From NCBI GenBank assembly GCA_021030915.1, contig JAGEMR010000013.1:372001-436000 (forward strand): a stretch of 64,000 nt of DNA. Reading direction: 5' to 3'. The DNA comes from Astrothelium macrocarpum (Eukaryota > Ascomycota > Dothideomycetes > Trypetheliales > Trypetheliaceae). The first letter of the stretch is position 1. Every line of letters begins with the position of its first letter. Positions 34,993 through 45,631 of this stretch are shown here, one piece after another. The notes under the pieces were generated by a model, which was given only the letters and a program-made list of their open reading frames with translations, was not told the DNA's origin and searched no databases. Made by a program: the position numbers and the translations under genes.

Positions 34993-35808
34993 ATGTCCTC
35001 AACAATCGTACTTATTACTGGTAACAATATTACCGAAACTTTTCATCGATTGGTCATACTTCTAACAGATCGCGTAGGAGCCAATTCTGGAATAGGATAT
35101 GCATCGGCACAGGTGATAGCGGGCGCATCGGAGGATTTCCACGTCATTATGGCTGGTCGTTCTCTGGACAAAGTAAACAACGCAATGTCAGAAATCCAAG
35201 CAACTGGAATCAAAGGCTCCCTATCGACCGTTCAACTAGATGTCACGGACGACACGTCCATTCAAGAAGCCGTCACTACGGTCCAGGAAAAATACGGACG
35301 ACTCGATGCCTTGATCAACAATGCAGGTGTCGCCGATATAGGACCGGATCTTAGGACTCGCTTGCAAAAGACTTTTGAGGTCAATGTCATTGGAGCCGCC
35401 TTGGTAGCTCAGGCCTTTCGACCGCTGTTACTGAATTCTCAAAACCCGTACTCCATCTACGTCAGCAGTGGTTCTGGCTCCATCACCAGAGCTTCCGAAG
35501 CCAAGCCAGGTCCATCGCCCGCTCAGCGCCTCATAAGTAATGAGTCATACCCAGCGAGCAAGGCTGCCATCAACATGATTGCGGTCAAAGAAGCCATGAA
35601 TTTTGGCCCGCAGGGCTTGAAAGTCTTCATCACATGTCCGGGCTTTGTTGTGTCCAATCTTCGTGGCACAAGCGAGGAACAGAGGACGGGTTGGGGAGGT
35701 GCTGGAGATCCGGCGGTCTCTGGAAAGCTCATGTTGAGCATCCTTCAGGGCGAGCGGGACGCGGATGTGGGCAAAAATGTTCACAAGGATGGTGTCTATC
35801 CTTGGTGA
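34993..35808 (+). CDS. Short-chain dehydrogenase/reductase (SDR)
   Basis: Two exons (34993-35020 and 35078-35808) encode 252 aa. The 57-nt intron is a multiple of three without an in-frame stop, so unspliced DNA also reads through. Splicing is needed to restore the cofactor motif TGANSGIG at residues 9-16. Other classical SDR marks are LDVTD, NNAG at 90-93, the catalytic Ser in VSSG near 139-140, and Tyr167 and Lys171 in YPASK. A TCTAAC branch site precedes one possible acceptor. These are NAD(P)-dependent oxidoreductases of the cytosol with varied substrates, none assignable here. The fold is complete through GKLMLSIL, which forms the substrate loop. Confidence 0.9.
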   Translation: MSSTIVLITGNNITETFHRLVILLTDRVGANSGIGYASAQVIAGASEDFHVIMAGRSLDKVNNAMSEIQATGIKGSLSTVQLDVTDDTSIQEAVTTVQEKYGRLDALINNAGVADIGPDLRTRLQKTFEVNVIGAALVAQAFRPLLLNSQNPYSIYVSSGSGSITRASEAKPGPSPAQRLISNESYPASKAAINMIAVKEAMNFGPQGLKVFITCPGFVVSNLRGTSEEQRTGWGGAGDPAVSGKLMLSILQGERDADVGKNVHKDGVYPW

Positions 35809-35949
35809 ACACAACTTTGAAGTAGTGTTGATTGTTAGAACCTGCTCACAGTTGTGGAGCATTTTAATTTGATATCTGATATTAAAATAGCACCCACATT
35901 AAACGTGTAACCAGTACATGTCAACATCGGAGAGGCGCCCCTCATGTGT

Positions 35950-36678
35950 TTATGATGCGTTGTGTCTTGTAATTGAATGAGCTCTAGGCACCTCTTTCCC
36001 CGCTTCTTGAAACATCCCACGTTCGATTGCCTCTTTCAACAGTCTTTCATCCGAAATATCTTGATCCAATGTAGCATATCTCTCCGTGTATGTTCTCACG
36101 TTTTCTGTATACTGATCTGGGTTTTGGACATGCAGCATAGCAATTTCGGGAACTAGAGGCTCTTCTAAAGACGGGTCATTCAGCAACGCACAGATTTGTA
36201 GTACAATGCTCCTTAAGCACTGAATTGTGCTCCAGCCGTCTCCCAACATATCTGCACAGAACTTGCCCCTGGAGTCAATGTTTGGATGGTAAGTCTTGGT
36301 AAGCATTCGGATGATTGGCGGGCTTATAGGATAGTCACTTGAGAATAGAAATAGTAAGTGAAAGAAACCCTTTTCAAATGGACTGCCGGAGGGTCCCTCA
36401 AAAGTGGCTCGAGCAAGATCTAAGCGGTTCTCCACAAATGCCGCGGTCCAAGGCTGTTCATCTTCGTCTAAAATTTCTCTGAAAATGCGTTTGGTGGTCG
36501 TAGTCCAAACATTGTTACGACGATTTTTAGACAGCTCGTGTCTCTCTCGGACTACCGATAACTTCTCTTCGTCCGCCTGTCGTATTTGTCCCAAATGGGT
36601 TCCCCAGGTCAGATCATCTTCGCCGAATTTCAGAGGCATGTGATGTTGCTCAGGCTCTCTTTGGAGCACGTCTCCCAT
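35950..36678 (-). CDS. Ubiquitin-conjugating enzyme (E2) with N-terminal extension
   Basis: An intronless frame of 242 aa. The UBC fold spans about residues 60-215. It has FEGPSGSPFEKGFF, the P-rich YPISPP, the HPN triplet at 131-133 and the catalytic Cys141 in KFCADML, followed by WST and LNDPSLEEPLVPEIA, which most resembles Ubc4/5-type enzymes. E2 enzymes carry ubiquitin or a related modifier as a thioester to substrates. The 55-residue charged N-terminus and a 25-residue tail are extra compared with the 147-aa core enzymes. The Phe-Cys-Ala sequence at the active site differs from the usual Ile-Cys-Leu, and the class is uncertain. It converges with the SDR gene, 141 bp apart. Confidence 0.85.
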   Translation of the reverse strand: MGDVLQREPEQHHMPLKFGEDDLTWGTHLGQIRQADEEKLSVVRERHELSKNRRNNVWTTTTKRIFREILDEDEQPWTAAFVENRLDLARATFEGPSGSPFEKGFFHLLFLFSSDYPISPPIIRMLTKTYHPNIDSRGKFCADMLGDGWSTIQCLRSIVLQICALLNDPSLEEPLVPEIAMLHVQNPDQYTENVRTYTERYATLDQDISDERLLKEAIERGMFQEAGKEVPRAHSITRHNAS

Positions 36679-37642
36679 GATGCGAGCAGTTTGGTCATCA
36701 GCCCCTTAACACATTGGTAGCAAAAGCGCTTGTAAATCAGGTATGAAAAAGATGGTCAATGTAGGAGTCTGATTTTCGATTGGCATGGCTTCGACTTCGG
36801 AAATTCCCGATAAACTGGAAGGACTCAAGAATAATGTTGAAGCAGAAGTGAGTGTAGGGAAAGACACTCAGCCTGCCGAGAGATGCCTAAAACTCAGCCT
36901 TGTCACGTGAATCGATTGTCTGCGCGCGCAGAAGAGGACTGGATCTATTACGAAGGAGTCAAGAAACTTACGGAAACAATGGGCTTTCAGACAGAAATTC
37001 CATCTGTCTTGGTGGGGAGGGCTCCTCGTAACCATTCAGCCCAGTGTCATTTGGATGGGATAAGATGACTAGGTGCGCAAGAACGCACCGTCGCCTGTCT
37101 TCAACGACTACATTATAACTATGTGATTACACCGGGCAGCCTAGTGTAGTTGTTTCTGCTCACCCAAATAAGGCGAACGGCCATAATGTGACGTCTATCA
37201 TACAAAGATGGAGACTCCTTGGCAGTCTCTATTTCTAACGGTCTGGAGTAGCTTCAGACAGCGACTGAGTATCCATGCTGTCTACATGAGACGATTGCAG
37301 TGCTCTGACAGGTAGCGCCTGAATTGACAGTGGTCTCACCTAATGCAACAAAAGATGCCATGGGCAGTTAAAAGCCTAATTTGCCGTATAAAGGTTGGGG
37401 AGACCCTCAACAAAAAAAACAGAGAAATAGGTCACATAGGTTTTACTGGCCATTTTTGCTAATGTTTCGCAGAGTTTGATCGCCAAATTGTGCTGAGGGT
37501 CTCCCGAATGTATCCACGGCATGAATAGACTTTAGGACAACTTCACTCGTAGCATTGGTCAGCAGCTTGATCATGGCCTACAAGATCGTACCAATATCTC
37601 TCTCTAGACTGCACTATCTGACAATCCTTTTCATAGCGGAGC
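36679..37642. other. Intergenic stretch with an inverted repeat
   Basis: This gap of 964 bp holds only small frames. An inverted repeat with arms near 37393-37411 and 37492-37508 (listed separately) is the only structure noticed. Confidence 0.5.
37393..37508. repeat. Imperfect inverted repeat, arms of about 15 bp
   Basis: The left arm contains GGGGAGACCCTCA and the right arm contains TGAGGGTCTCCCG, its near-reverse complement, separated by about 80 bp. It could be a hairpin or the ends of a tiny mobile element. No target-site duplication was confirmed. Confidence 0.4.
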
Positions 37643-39351
37643 TTATGATCTTGCCGCCCAAGTGAGAGTTCCGTCGGCATTTCGATGAAAGTAACGTCCT
37701 ATCGTCTCATCCCACTCCCAATCCAGGTCACCTGCACGGTTGCCCTGAGATTGCGTGCTTTTGGAAGATTTAGACCTTTTACCACTGGAGGTTGCAGATG
37801 CGGAAGCGCCAGGAGATGGACGGGTCTTCGCTGTTTGGGAGGCCCTCAGCCTCCTTTCTTCCAGAAGGCTGTCCACAGATTTTTGAATTGCTTTAAGCCG
37901 TTCGTTGGCGCCCCAATCGATGATATTCCGGACGTACTTGCGAAATAGCAGATAGGGTTCAGGGTCACGGAGCGCGAAAGCTTTGACCATCTGCATGTAG
38001 TAGTCGAGGTCGTCCTGCTTCCAAGAGATATAAAGGCTTGCCTCTCTGCCATTCATGGCGATGCTAAACGCGGCACTGTCGATCTGTCGGACCTTGTCGC
38101 TCTTGCATTGCTTCAGTTGACGGTTAAGCTTTTCGGCAATGTTGACACAAGACGCTGAGCCGCCGAGACACTGGTTATCAGCCACCCATAGGCTTCCAGG
38201 ACTGCTTGGGCCATCGCCTTTGAACTCGATGACAAAGAATGGATACACAAGGTTCTGCTTATTGGCTACCATTTCATCCCCTATGGATAGAAGGTGATTT
38301 ATTGCACTAAATTGATATCCATAAAGCATATCAGGTGTCGGATTGACAACTTTTAGCGGAGACCCTGTGTTAGGAACAGTGTGACTGGCCATTGGGAGCC
38401 TATCGTCGCGTCTCATGCTATCCGGTAAATCGCCTTCCGTAAAAATTTGAGAACCAAAATATTTCTCTACTTGAGACTCTGCGGCGCCTCTCGAAAGGTC
38501 GTGTAGACGTTTATCGCGGAAGACTTGATCTGACGATGGACCTGGTGAATCGCGGTCCTGCTGAACGCGACCTATAAGAGAAGAAATATCATCTGGGAAC
38601 GGCTCATATGGATAGCGCATGTAGATGTTGTTCTGGGCCAAGTTCCTCTCCCGATACAAGGGATCTTCGATAAAACTTTTCGTAGACGACCGGCGACTGG
38701 CGTCAGAAGGGGCAACCGATTCGGTACCAGCTCGGTTCGAACGAGATGCGGCAGAAGCAGGAGTTGGTGGTACTTGGAATCCCTCTGCATCCTTTATATA
38801 GCTCATTTCTGGTATTGATCTCGTGAGCTGTCTCGAGATAGGACTGTTCTCAGTATAGTGGAGATAGCTATCCGACCTGCAACGGTCCTTTCGATCTGAT
38901 CCGACAGACTCAAGCCACTCGGAAACAAAGCTATGGACAGACTCAGGACTGTGATCAGGAGAGACCGGATCGACAAAATTTTTCAGAAACGAGGCGTATG
39001 GATGCTGGAGACACCTAGGCTTCGGCTGTAGTAGATTGTTCTGTTTACATTCAGCTATCAGCGATTGATACATATGAGCTAATATCGTTGTACTTGACGG
39101 ACCTGCTCCGTTTCTCTACAATAAGTTCCTGACTGGGGGGTTTTCGTCTGTTTCGAACACACTCTCTTCGATGGCAACGGATCGATCTCGTACTCCAGTT
39201 TCCTTTTCGTGGATTGGACGTGCGACTCGTTTCGAGACAAATTTCTCTCTGTACCCGTATTTGCGACAGCCTCCAACAGCTTTTCTTGCAAGGCCTTTGA
39301 TAGCTTCACGGGAGAAGGGCGCGATCGCGGCTTGGAAACTCTGCCGTTCAT
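37643..39351 (-). CDS. DUF7924-type fungal protein of unknown function
   Basis: Two exons are proposed, 39351-39120 and 39054-37643, giving 547 aa with a 65-nt intron; an alternative acceptor at 39078 gives a 41-nt intron and nine-odd extra residues, also in phase. The N-terminal half is basic and disordered (Ser/Arg-rich). The C-terminal half carries the fungal domain with LVYPFFVIEFKGDG, SLWVADNQCLGGSASC and LLFRKYVRNIIDWG. This family is abundant in filamentous fungi and looks like a PD-(D/E)XK nuclease-type fold, because the Glu in FVIEFK fits its core motif; that is inference. The last residues (WEWDETIGRYFHRN, then TW) resemble a WW-like tail. No function is known. Confidence 0.75.
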
Positions 39352-40051
39352 GGCGGCGGCGGATGTGTTGGTATATAACGGGTCGGGTTATCGATTGGCG
39401 CACATACTAGGCGACAGGAAGGTTTGCTGAGAGTCACAAGGTTGATCATTTCGTTGCAAAGAAGTGGCAGAAATTTGTTATCAATGATACGACGCGGCGG
39501 CAGGACATATGTAGGCGCGGCTAAGAACGATTGGCTATCATGCTTCCCGCACACGTGCAGCATGGTCACATGATACTTAGCTAGTTCTCTGCGCGTCATG
39601 AAACCGCCGGAAATAATCTAAGGTAGCATGGACTAACTAGCGTCACAACATTACTTCCACAATACTTCGCATTAGCAGCCAAGGCTGTACGTTGTATTGC
39701 TGCAGCCTGGAAGAAAGATCAATCCCCGTGATCGATCGGCGATATCAGGCAACACCACCCTATAGAACCGGTGTACCGTAATAGCAAGCTGAGCGTGTCA
39801 TTGATAGTCTACGTGTTCGCATGGAAAATGGGGGCAAGGACGGCTTACATACCGCAAAATCTATGTTCTGGTTTCAATTATAGGTATCGACTTTACCATG
39901 AAGATATCATGGCGTCGTCAGACAAGCCCAAGCTCATTTAGTGAGGAACAAGCTTAAAGAATATCTCCCCGGTCTTCGTACATGCGACGTCCTTCACTCT
40001 CATAGAGAAGTTGCTCATGTTTCGCCCCTTCTGCTCTCAAAATAAGCAAAG
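39352..40051. other. Divergent intergenic region
   Basis: A 700-bp gap between divergent genes. No conserved frame was found and no promoter element was recognised. Confidence 0.45.
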
Positions 40052-41511
40052 ATGCTAGTTAAGGACCAGATCACACTCACTCTTGCGGATGCCAGTCTGC
40101 CAATTGAAGATAGATCTTTACCATCTGGCCGACTATGGCACGGCACACTTCTGTATGTGAGCCAGCGACCAGGCGTCAATGCCATTAGCTGGGCTCAGAC
40201 GGATGAGGCTCAGATAATCCTTGTGGAGATTGGTACGTAGAACTCTTAGTTGATGTTTTCAGTCTAATATTGTAATAGAATTCGCCACCGAAAAAGCTCA
40301 GCACGATTTTCTCTATAGATCACTAGGGGTAAACATGTTCAATGTCTACCTCTCAGTGCCACCTACTATAGCAAGCTCGCAAAACGCGGAGCTTGTTCAG
40401 ATGCCGCAGAATGCCAAGGTACTCGATTTGTGTGCCCTCCCTTCCTCGTTCTAATAGAGGACCGTCATCGTTGATCGATCTGCGTAGAATGTCTCTTTGG
40501 AAGGGACAGAGCTTGCAGCCTCCCCGATTATCCAGAGCCTTGTTGACCTGTTCGACCCACAAAGAGTCCAACCTCGGGTTCCAACGACCTATCAACCATC
40601 TGCTTCGACATTCAAATACAGCGGACCGAACGGAAGCTTTCGCCCGATGGCATATGCACCTGCGTATCCCTGGTTCAAGTACGGGGACGTAGACCTTGGA
40701 TGGCTGTCGAAGCAGGTACGCGACACGCCTTACGTTCAAAGGACGCTACGATCTTCTACCAAAGGGTCTGCTCAGCCTGTCATGCCATCACTCGAGCGTC
40801 TTCTCGCCGACCCAAGCTGTAAAAGCATCCTTGAGGCTCAGATCGAGGGATTCCAACAAAACTCTTTGGTGCTCATAGAGTCATCGGATGCCGCTTCTGC
40901 TGATGTCCATTGCCAATACCTCAAAGCTGTGCCGGGTGCAGCTTCGCAACGGGTGGAGCAATACAACAACTGGCCGACGTCGCTCCCTGTAAGCTGTCAG
41001 GATTATCGGATAAGTATTCTTGACTTCCAGCTGCCAGCACAAGCAAGCAACGCAGATAGGATGGCATTTGTCCGAAGCTTTAATGAGATGCTTGGGTGAG
41101 TTTTATTGGATTTTTCATAGATTATATTGCTAAACTTCGACACTTAGCTGCCTCCGGTCTGATTCTACAGAAGAAAATGGTCAACCGCTAGCCCCATTGC
41201 AGGGAGGCTGCCGATGGCTCAGTAGAGAAGCATCAGTCGGTGATTTCGGGCTTGACTCCTCCACTATTGACAATTCGCCCGCGACCATCTATCGGGCGAC
41301 CTTCCTCTGGTCAGAGACTGATCCCGAATTGGAGAGACAGTGGGTTCAGCAATTCACGCAAGGCAACTACGACATGCTGGGTCACTACGCGCATGCGGTG
41401 GGTCTTCTGGCCTCAAATGGTACACGTGGTGTCATCTTACTGGTGAAGAATAGAAAATCAGCGAAAACTGAGGTTGATAGCGATGAGCCTGACGAAGACA
41501 TGGGCTTTTGA
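40052..41511 (+). CDS. Conserved-looking orphan protein of 430 aa
   Basis: Four exons (40052-40232, 40279-40418, 40488-41095, 41148-41511) encode 430 aa; introns of 46, 69 and 52 nt join in phase, which supports a real gene. No known domain was recognised. The N-terminal 100 residues are mixed beta-like (ITLTLADASL, LWHGTLLYVSQRPG), a Pro/Tyr-rich segment follows near 150-175 (PMAYAPAYPWFKYG), and the C-terminus is acidic (DSDEPDEDMGF). There is no signal peptide or membrane segment, so it is probably intracellular. The clean splicing and even codon use argue against a chance frame. Confidence 0.7.
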
Positions 41512-41635
41512 ATTTTTATAGCTCTTATAGCAAAATTTAAATGCAGAATTTATATTTTACAGTCCCGAAAACCCATCTTTCGTCGACACACGCCTTCAAA
41601 AACGACTTACCACTATTTGCCGCTTCCGGATTCGT

Positions 41636-43212
41636 TTAGTCTATCGTAGGATCAGGATTTTGAGCGATGACGTGAAATCCTTGCGCCGTTCCAGTGCTCC
41701 AATTGAAGTTTGAGTAATACATTGCTGCAACTCATTAGCTTTGTAACTACTCGAATTCAGAGAGCACAGTACCAATGCACCAATACACTAAGCTCTCGAT
41801 ATTGAGGGCCGCGAGATCTTGATCTTTGGCTCCTAATGCAGAAGCCTTGACAAAACCGTAAGCTGGTACGTTTCCGACTTTGTTCGTATCAGGGTCTGTG
41901 TAGCCCTGGAGTATCTGATCGTCCACTAGGACCCAGTGTGAGCAAAAAGAATGAAATGAAGCCATGTGCTGCAATACTTACGTTCGCCACCGGCTTTATT
42001 TGGCTTTCTCGCGTGCGGGACCTGTTGGAATGCAAATGTATGCTTGTCATCGCGCATTAGTAGCATGCTCGTGTTTGACGGGGAGACTTTGTGCACTCCA
42101 GGTCCAGCTTACAAGAGATTCGTGCAAAAATCTGAAGTAAAGCAAAACGATTAGCCTCATCCACATGTTGCACCAACAAAGAAGAAAAGCACCTGCTTAC
42201 ATCCTTGCGGCTTTCCTCGCAAACTTTTTGATCTCGTAACCCTCTGGAATAGAGGCACCCTGCAAGTCAGAAATAGCTGGTAGGTTTTCCGCTAGTTGGG
42301 TCATTCGAAACCACTCAGGACAGAAGGTCTGACGGTCGAGAGTCTGAAAAGTGAAGCCAGTCCAAGCGGCTCGAGAGCTGTCCGGTGGCGGGGTGTTTGC
42401 ATCCGCAGATCCAATGGCGGGACATTTGGCGTCGGGATTTCGAGAGACCCATTCTGAAATATCGCAATCCCATTCACACGTTTTGCCTTTGGCTATGAAG
42501 ATGTTAGCTCTCTCACAACCATGCAAACACTAAGCAATCACAAGCTAGGTCCTCGTTATAACAAGATCCAACATCTTGCAGCCGGGAAGAACTTCATATG
42601 TTTCTACGCACCGCTCGCAGCCTGCGCGCACGCTTCTGGTGGAGGATTGCCATCCGAATCAGTGGGCTGGTAGTAGCTGTCATCACAAAAGACCCGAATT
42701 GTTGCCGGCCAGGAGTCTCTGTTAAGATTCTGGATTCTCTCAAGCTTTGCTTTTAGAATTAGTTTCTAGATTCCCTTTGCCCCTGAGTCGTGACTACCTT
42801 TCATATTGTTTATCCTTCCCTCGTAGGTAGCGAATTGCGATTTTTTCCTGGATTTGCCAAATAATGCTTCGAATGTTTGCCCGTATCTGCGTTTAGCCTC
42901 GGTCGTTTGATCGATCCAGGGCTGGCCTTCCGGGCTTTCATAAGCACCTCGCAAAACGGCGAATGCATCAGAGCCTGCTTTAGCTAGGGCGGCTGCTTCG
43001 CCCATGGATTTTTCAAGAATATCTCGGTATGCCTGAGAGCATATGGCTGATTGTGCTCTGGGGTCGCCAGTGTCACCATATGTGATGGCTCGTTTGACCA
43101 GGCCATGTGATGGAATGGCAGAAGACAATGTCTGTTGAGCCGGTGACGCGAGGCTTAGAAAGATCACAAGAACTGACAGGAAATATGACAAGTGAATGCA
43201 AAAAGTCGCCAT
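41636..43212 (-). CDS. Secreted metallopeptidase-like protein (M35/aspzincin-like), degenerate zinc site
   Basis: Seven exons (43212-42798, 42749-42612, 42492-42201, 42131-42113, 42021-41982, 41925-41773, 41724-41636) encode 381 aa in phase; one exon is only 19 nt. The chosen ATG at 43212 begins a hydrophobic signal peptide (MATFCIHLSYFLSVLVIFLS); an upstream in-frame ATG at 43290 is less likely. The protein has about eight Cys outside the leader, and a Lys-Arg pair after the signal suggests propeptide cleavage. The C-terminal part, with FLHESL, a loop and NIESLVYWCIAMYYSNFNW, resembles the fold of fungal secreted M35-like peptidases in which a NADSY-like helix ends the domain. The first two zinc ligands (HE) are there, but HExxH is not met under this splice model. 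The family call is tentative. Confidence 0.6.
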
Positions 43213-44395
43213 TGATATTGGAACTCGAACCAAGAACCGAAAAGAAACCAAACAATCGGAGTGAAATCTTGAGAAACAGACATGGCCCACTCATTCTTGA
43301 TATACATACGCAATATGACATCTTGAAGTAAACGAGATGGTTACATTACCGATTGTCTTCTTCTAACTATACTTGGAACAATAATATCCGCCGGTATAGA
43401 CTGACGCAATTTCGCTGTTTAGTATTCAAGTTAGGTGTATTCATTCTAAGTTGATATTTCCGGTCTGACTCCGATGCGGCATCGAGTTGGAAGTAGACAT
43501 TGAGCAGCTGAAACAAGCCCAGCCCCGACCGTCAGTGCAAGGGACGAATGCCGATATGGAAATTGCAATGGGACTTGTTAGGCGAAGAGTGTATGCCAAC
43601 CAGCGAGTGGACAAACAAGCAAGATTTGGCTTGGGGGCGGGACGATAGGTGACCTAACCCACACAATATTGAGCTGATCTGTCATGTTGAGCTGAACCTT
43701 TGGACCATCGACAGTACTTTTGGCGTATGAGATGACTGGAGCATCCTGATCTTAGTCAATGTATAGGCTCGACAGTTGATAATTGTCGTAGTCGGTTGTG
43801 GAGAGGTACCTACGGGGAATATGCTAAACCATTTCAGTCCTAGGTTAATTCTACTTTAACCCTAGTTTGACCCTGAAAACTACATACGTTGCAAAAATAT
43901 TCTCATAATCATTTTAGCACATTCGAAAAATGATGTGCATTTTGGCTCCAGAGGCCAAATTAACTTCCTGAGTGGTTTTCAGGAGACTGCCTTCACTTTG
44001 AACTTGACAACAAGTGCTACTTTAGTCTCGCTTTTGGCTTGGATAGGTATTGAACAACAATACTGATTTCACTGGTACTGGCAGCTCACAGCGCATTTTG
44101 TCTTAGTTCCCTGAGAACATGGGCACTTCAAAGCCGCTGGTGATACCAGGCGTACACCTCACCGGTATCTTACATCCCAACGAGTGCTGTCCTCTAGCTA
44201 GGATATTTCTGCGAGCCACCTTCATTCGTTCGCCCGCTCAAGTCCTAGTTCACTGTGTATATAGGACACTATCGATCAGGGTAGTTCGTCTGCATGTAAA
44301 ATATAACTGTCTTGTTCCTGGCTCAGAGCAGCTTCTCCTATTGACTTATTAAAACATCTTTAAGTAATTTTCTTCGGTGTCTTTCTCAGGCATAC
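43213..44395. other. Divergent intergenic region
   Basis: A gap of 1.18 kb between divergent secreted-protein genes. A TATA-like element near 44258 is listed separately. No gene was recognised. Confidence 0.5.
44258..44263 (+). promoter_or_regulatory. TATA-like element upstream of secreted protein gene
   Basis: TATATA lies 138 bp upstream of the ATG at 44396, a plausible distance for a fungal core promoter. Confidence 0.35.
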
Positions 44396-45631
44396 ATGGC
44401 CAAGATCATTCTGCGAGTTTGTGTGCTTTTTAGCTCTTTGCTTCTTTTCACTCATTGTCAAGACATCGACAAACGCGCTATCAATCCGTCATGTGCCCCT
44501 AACGAGGTTTGTCACGTAATCGGTATCAATCCGGTTTCCGTGGAAATTTCTTCTATGCCTCCCAACACCCAGTTTATTACGACGGGAGGCGACTCCACCT
44601 CGTGGATCGCTTCAAACACCAATGCTATCACTGTCGTGACGGAGACGACAACACTCAGTGACGCGACGGTTACCGCCACGCAAACCGTTCAAATCGACGT
44701 TACCGAGACTACGAAACCCAACTCACAAGACCCAGCGCTGGCCGTATCTGTCCCGCCTGGCTTCTTGGATGACTTGAACAGCGAGATCACCGATCTTTGT
44801 GGCGTCTCTGTAAAACGAGACGTGAGCTGTTCGCTCGATCTTCCCAGTCTGGCTTCGGCCATCCAAGACATGATCGAAGGGGCACTGTGGGCGTCCAAGC
44901 TCACTCCCCTCCAAATCAAGTACGGCGTCGCCGTAGGTGTCATTGCTCTTGCCATTGCGCAATTCTATGCCGACGAGTATGCAAACAATGGAAAAGCCAC
45001 GAGTGATGACATTGGCCTTGACATGAACGTGCTCAAGACAGTGGTTACTACGACCCAACCCCCATTCACCGACATAACAGATCTATGGTCGGACCTCTAC
45101 ACCGACGGACCCAAGGCAGCCTCTCTGGCCTCGTCAGCTGTGGCCGCTGCTCAAACAAACAGTCCAATCAGTAGTTTCCTGAATTTTTGCTATGGAAACT
45201 CTTCTGCTGGCGCCCACGGACCTACTGCACAAGCGGGACCGATTAGTTTTATAGTTCCTTCGTACTGCCAGGCGCTGACAGACGTTACAATGGCTTGCGA
45301 TACCACCGACGATTATCAACAATTCAACTGGACTGTCGTTGGACAGGTGGGCAACAATCGCGCCGAGGTCGGTCTAAGTGTTAGTTATGATCCTGCCTAT
45401 AAATTCAAAGGCCCTCTAAAAGTCAATGAGTCTGCCTGCATCAACCAATTTTACCTCTCATTGTATAGCTGCGATACCGAAACTACCGACGGAAAGCATG
45501 GGGGAATTGCATTTTCTGATGGCTTTATCTATGATTTGAGTATTAACAGCGCGACGGCTTTGGGTTGGACCCCAACAAATCAGTTCATGTCAGCAGGAGG
45601 CTGTCAAGGAAGTCTCATAATGCAGAATTGA
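44396..45631 (+). CDS. Secreted protein of unknown function, 411 aa
   Basis: A single-exon frame. Residues 1-21 form a signal peptide (MAKIILRVCVLFSSLLLFTHC), followed by a Lys-Arg Kex2-type site at about residues 26-27. A Thr-rich stretch near 75-110 could be O-glycosylated, and several NxS/T sites occur. A hydrophobic helix near 175-195 (KYGVAVGVIALAIAQFYA) may be buried or membrane-dipping. Eight or more Cys in the mature part suggest disulfides. No domain was recognised. It is probably secreted or wall-associated. No intron is needed. Confidence 0.75.
   Translation: MAKIILRVCVLFSSLLLFTHCQDIDKRAINPSCAPNEVCHVIGINPVSVEISSMPPNTQFITTGGDSTSWIASNTNAITVVTETTTLSDATVTATQTVQIDVTETTKPNSQDPALAVSVPPGFLDDLNSEITDLCGVSVKRDVSCSLDLPSLASAIQDMIEGALWASKLTPLQIKYGVAVGVIALAIAQFYADEYANNGKATSDDIGLDMNVLKTVVTTTQPPFTDITDLWSDLYTDGPKAASLASSAVAAAQTNSPISSFLNFCYGNSSAGAHGPTAQAGPISFIVPSYCQALTDVTMACDTTDDYQQFNWTVVGQVGNNRAEVGLSVSYDPAYKFKGPLKVNESACINQFYLSLYSCDTETTDGKHGGIAFSDGFIYDLSINSATALGWTPTNQFMSAGGCQGSLIMQN

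Noticed and set aside
36785..37068. Small frames beginning MASTSEIPDKLEG and at 36883
   Set aside because: Too short, in different frames, and no acceptable intron joins them.
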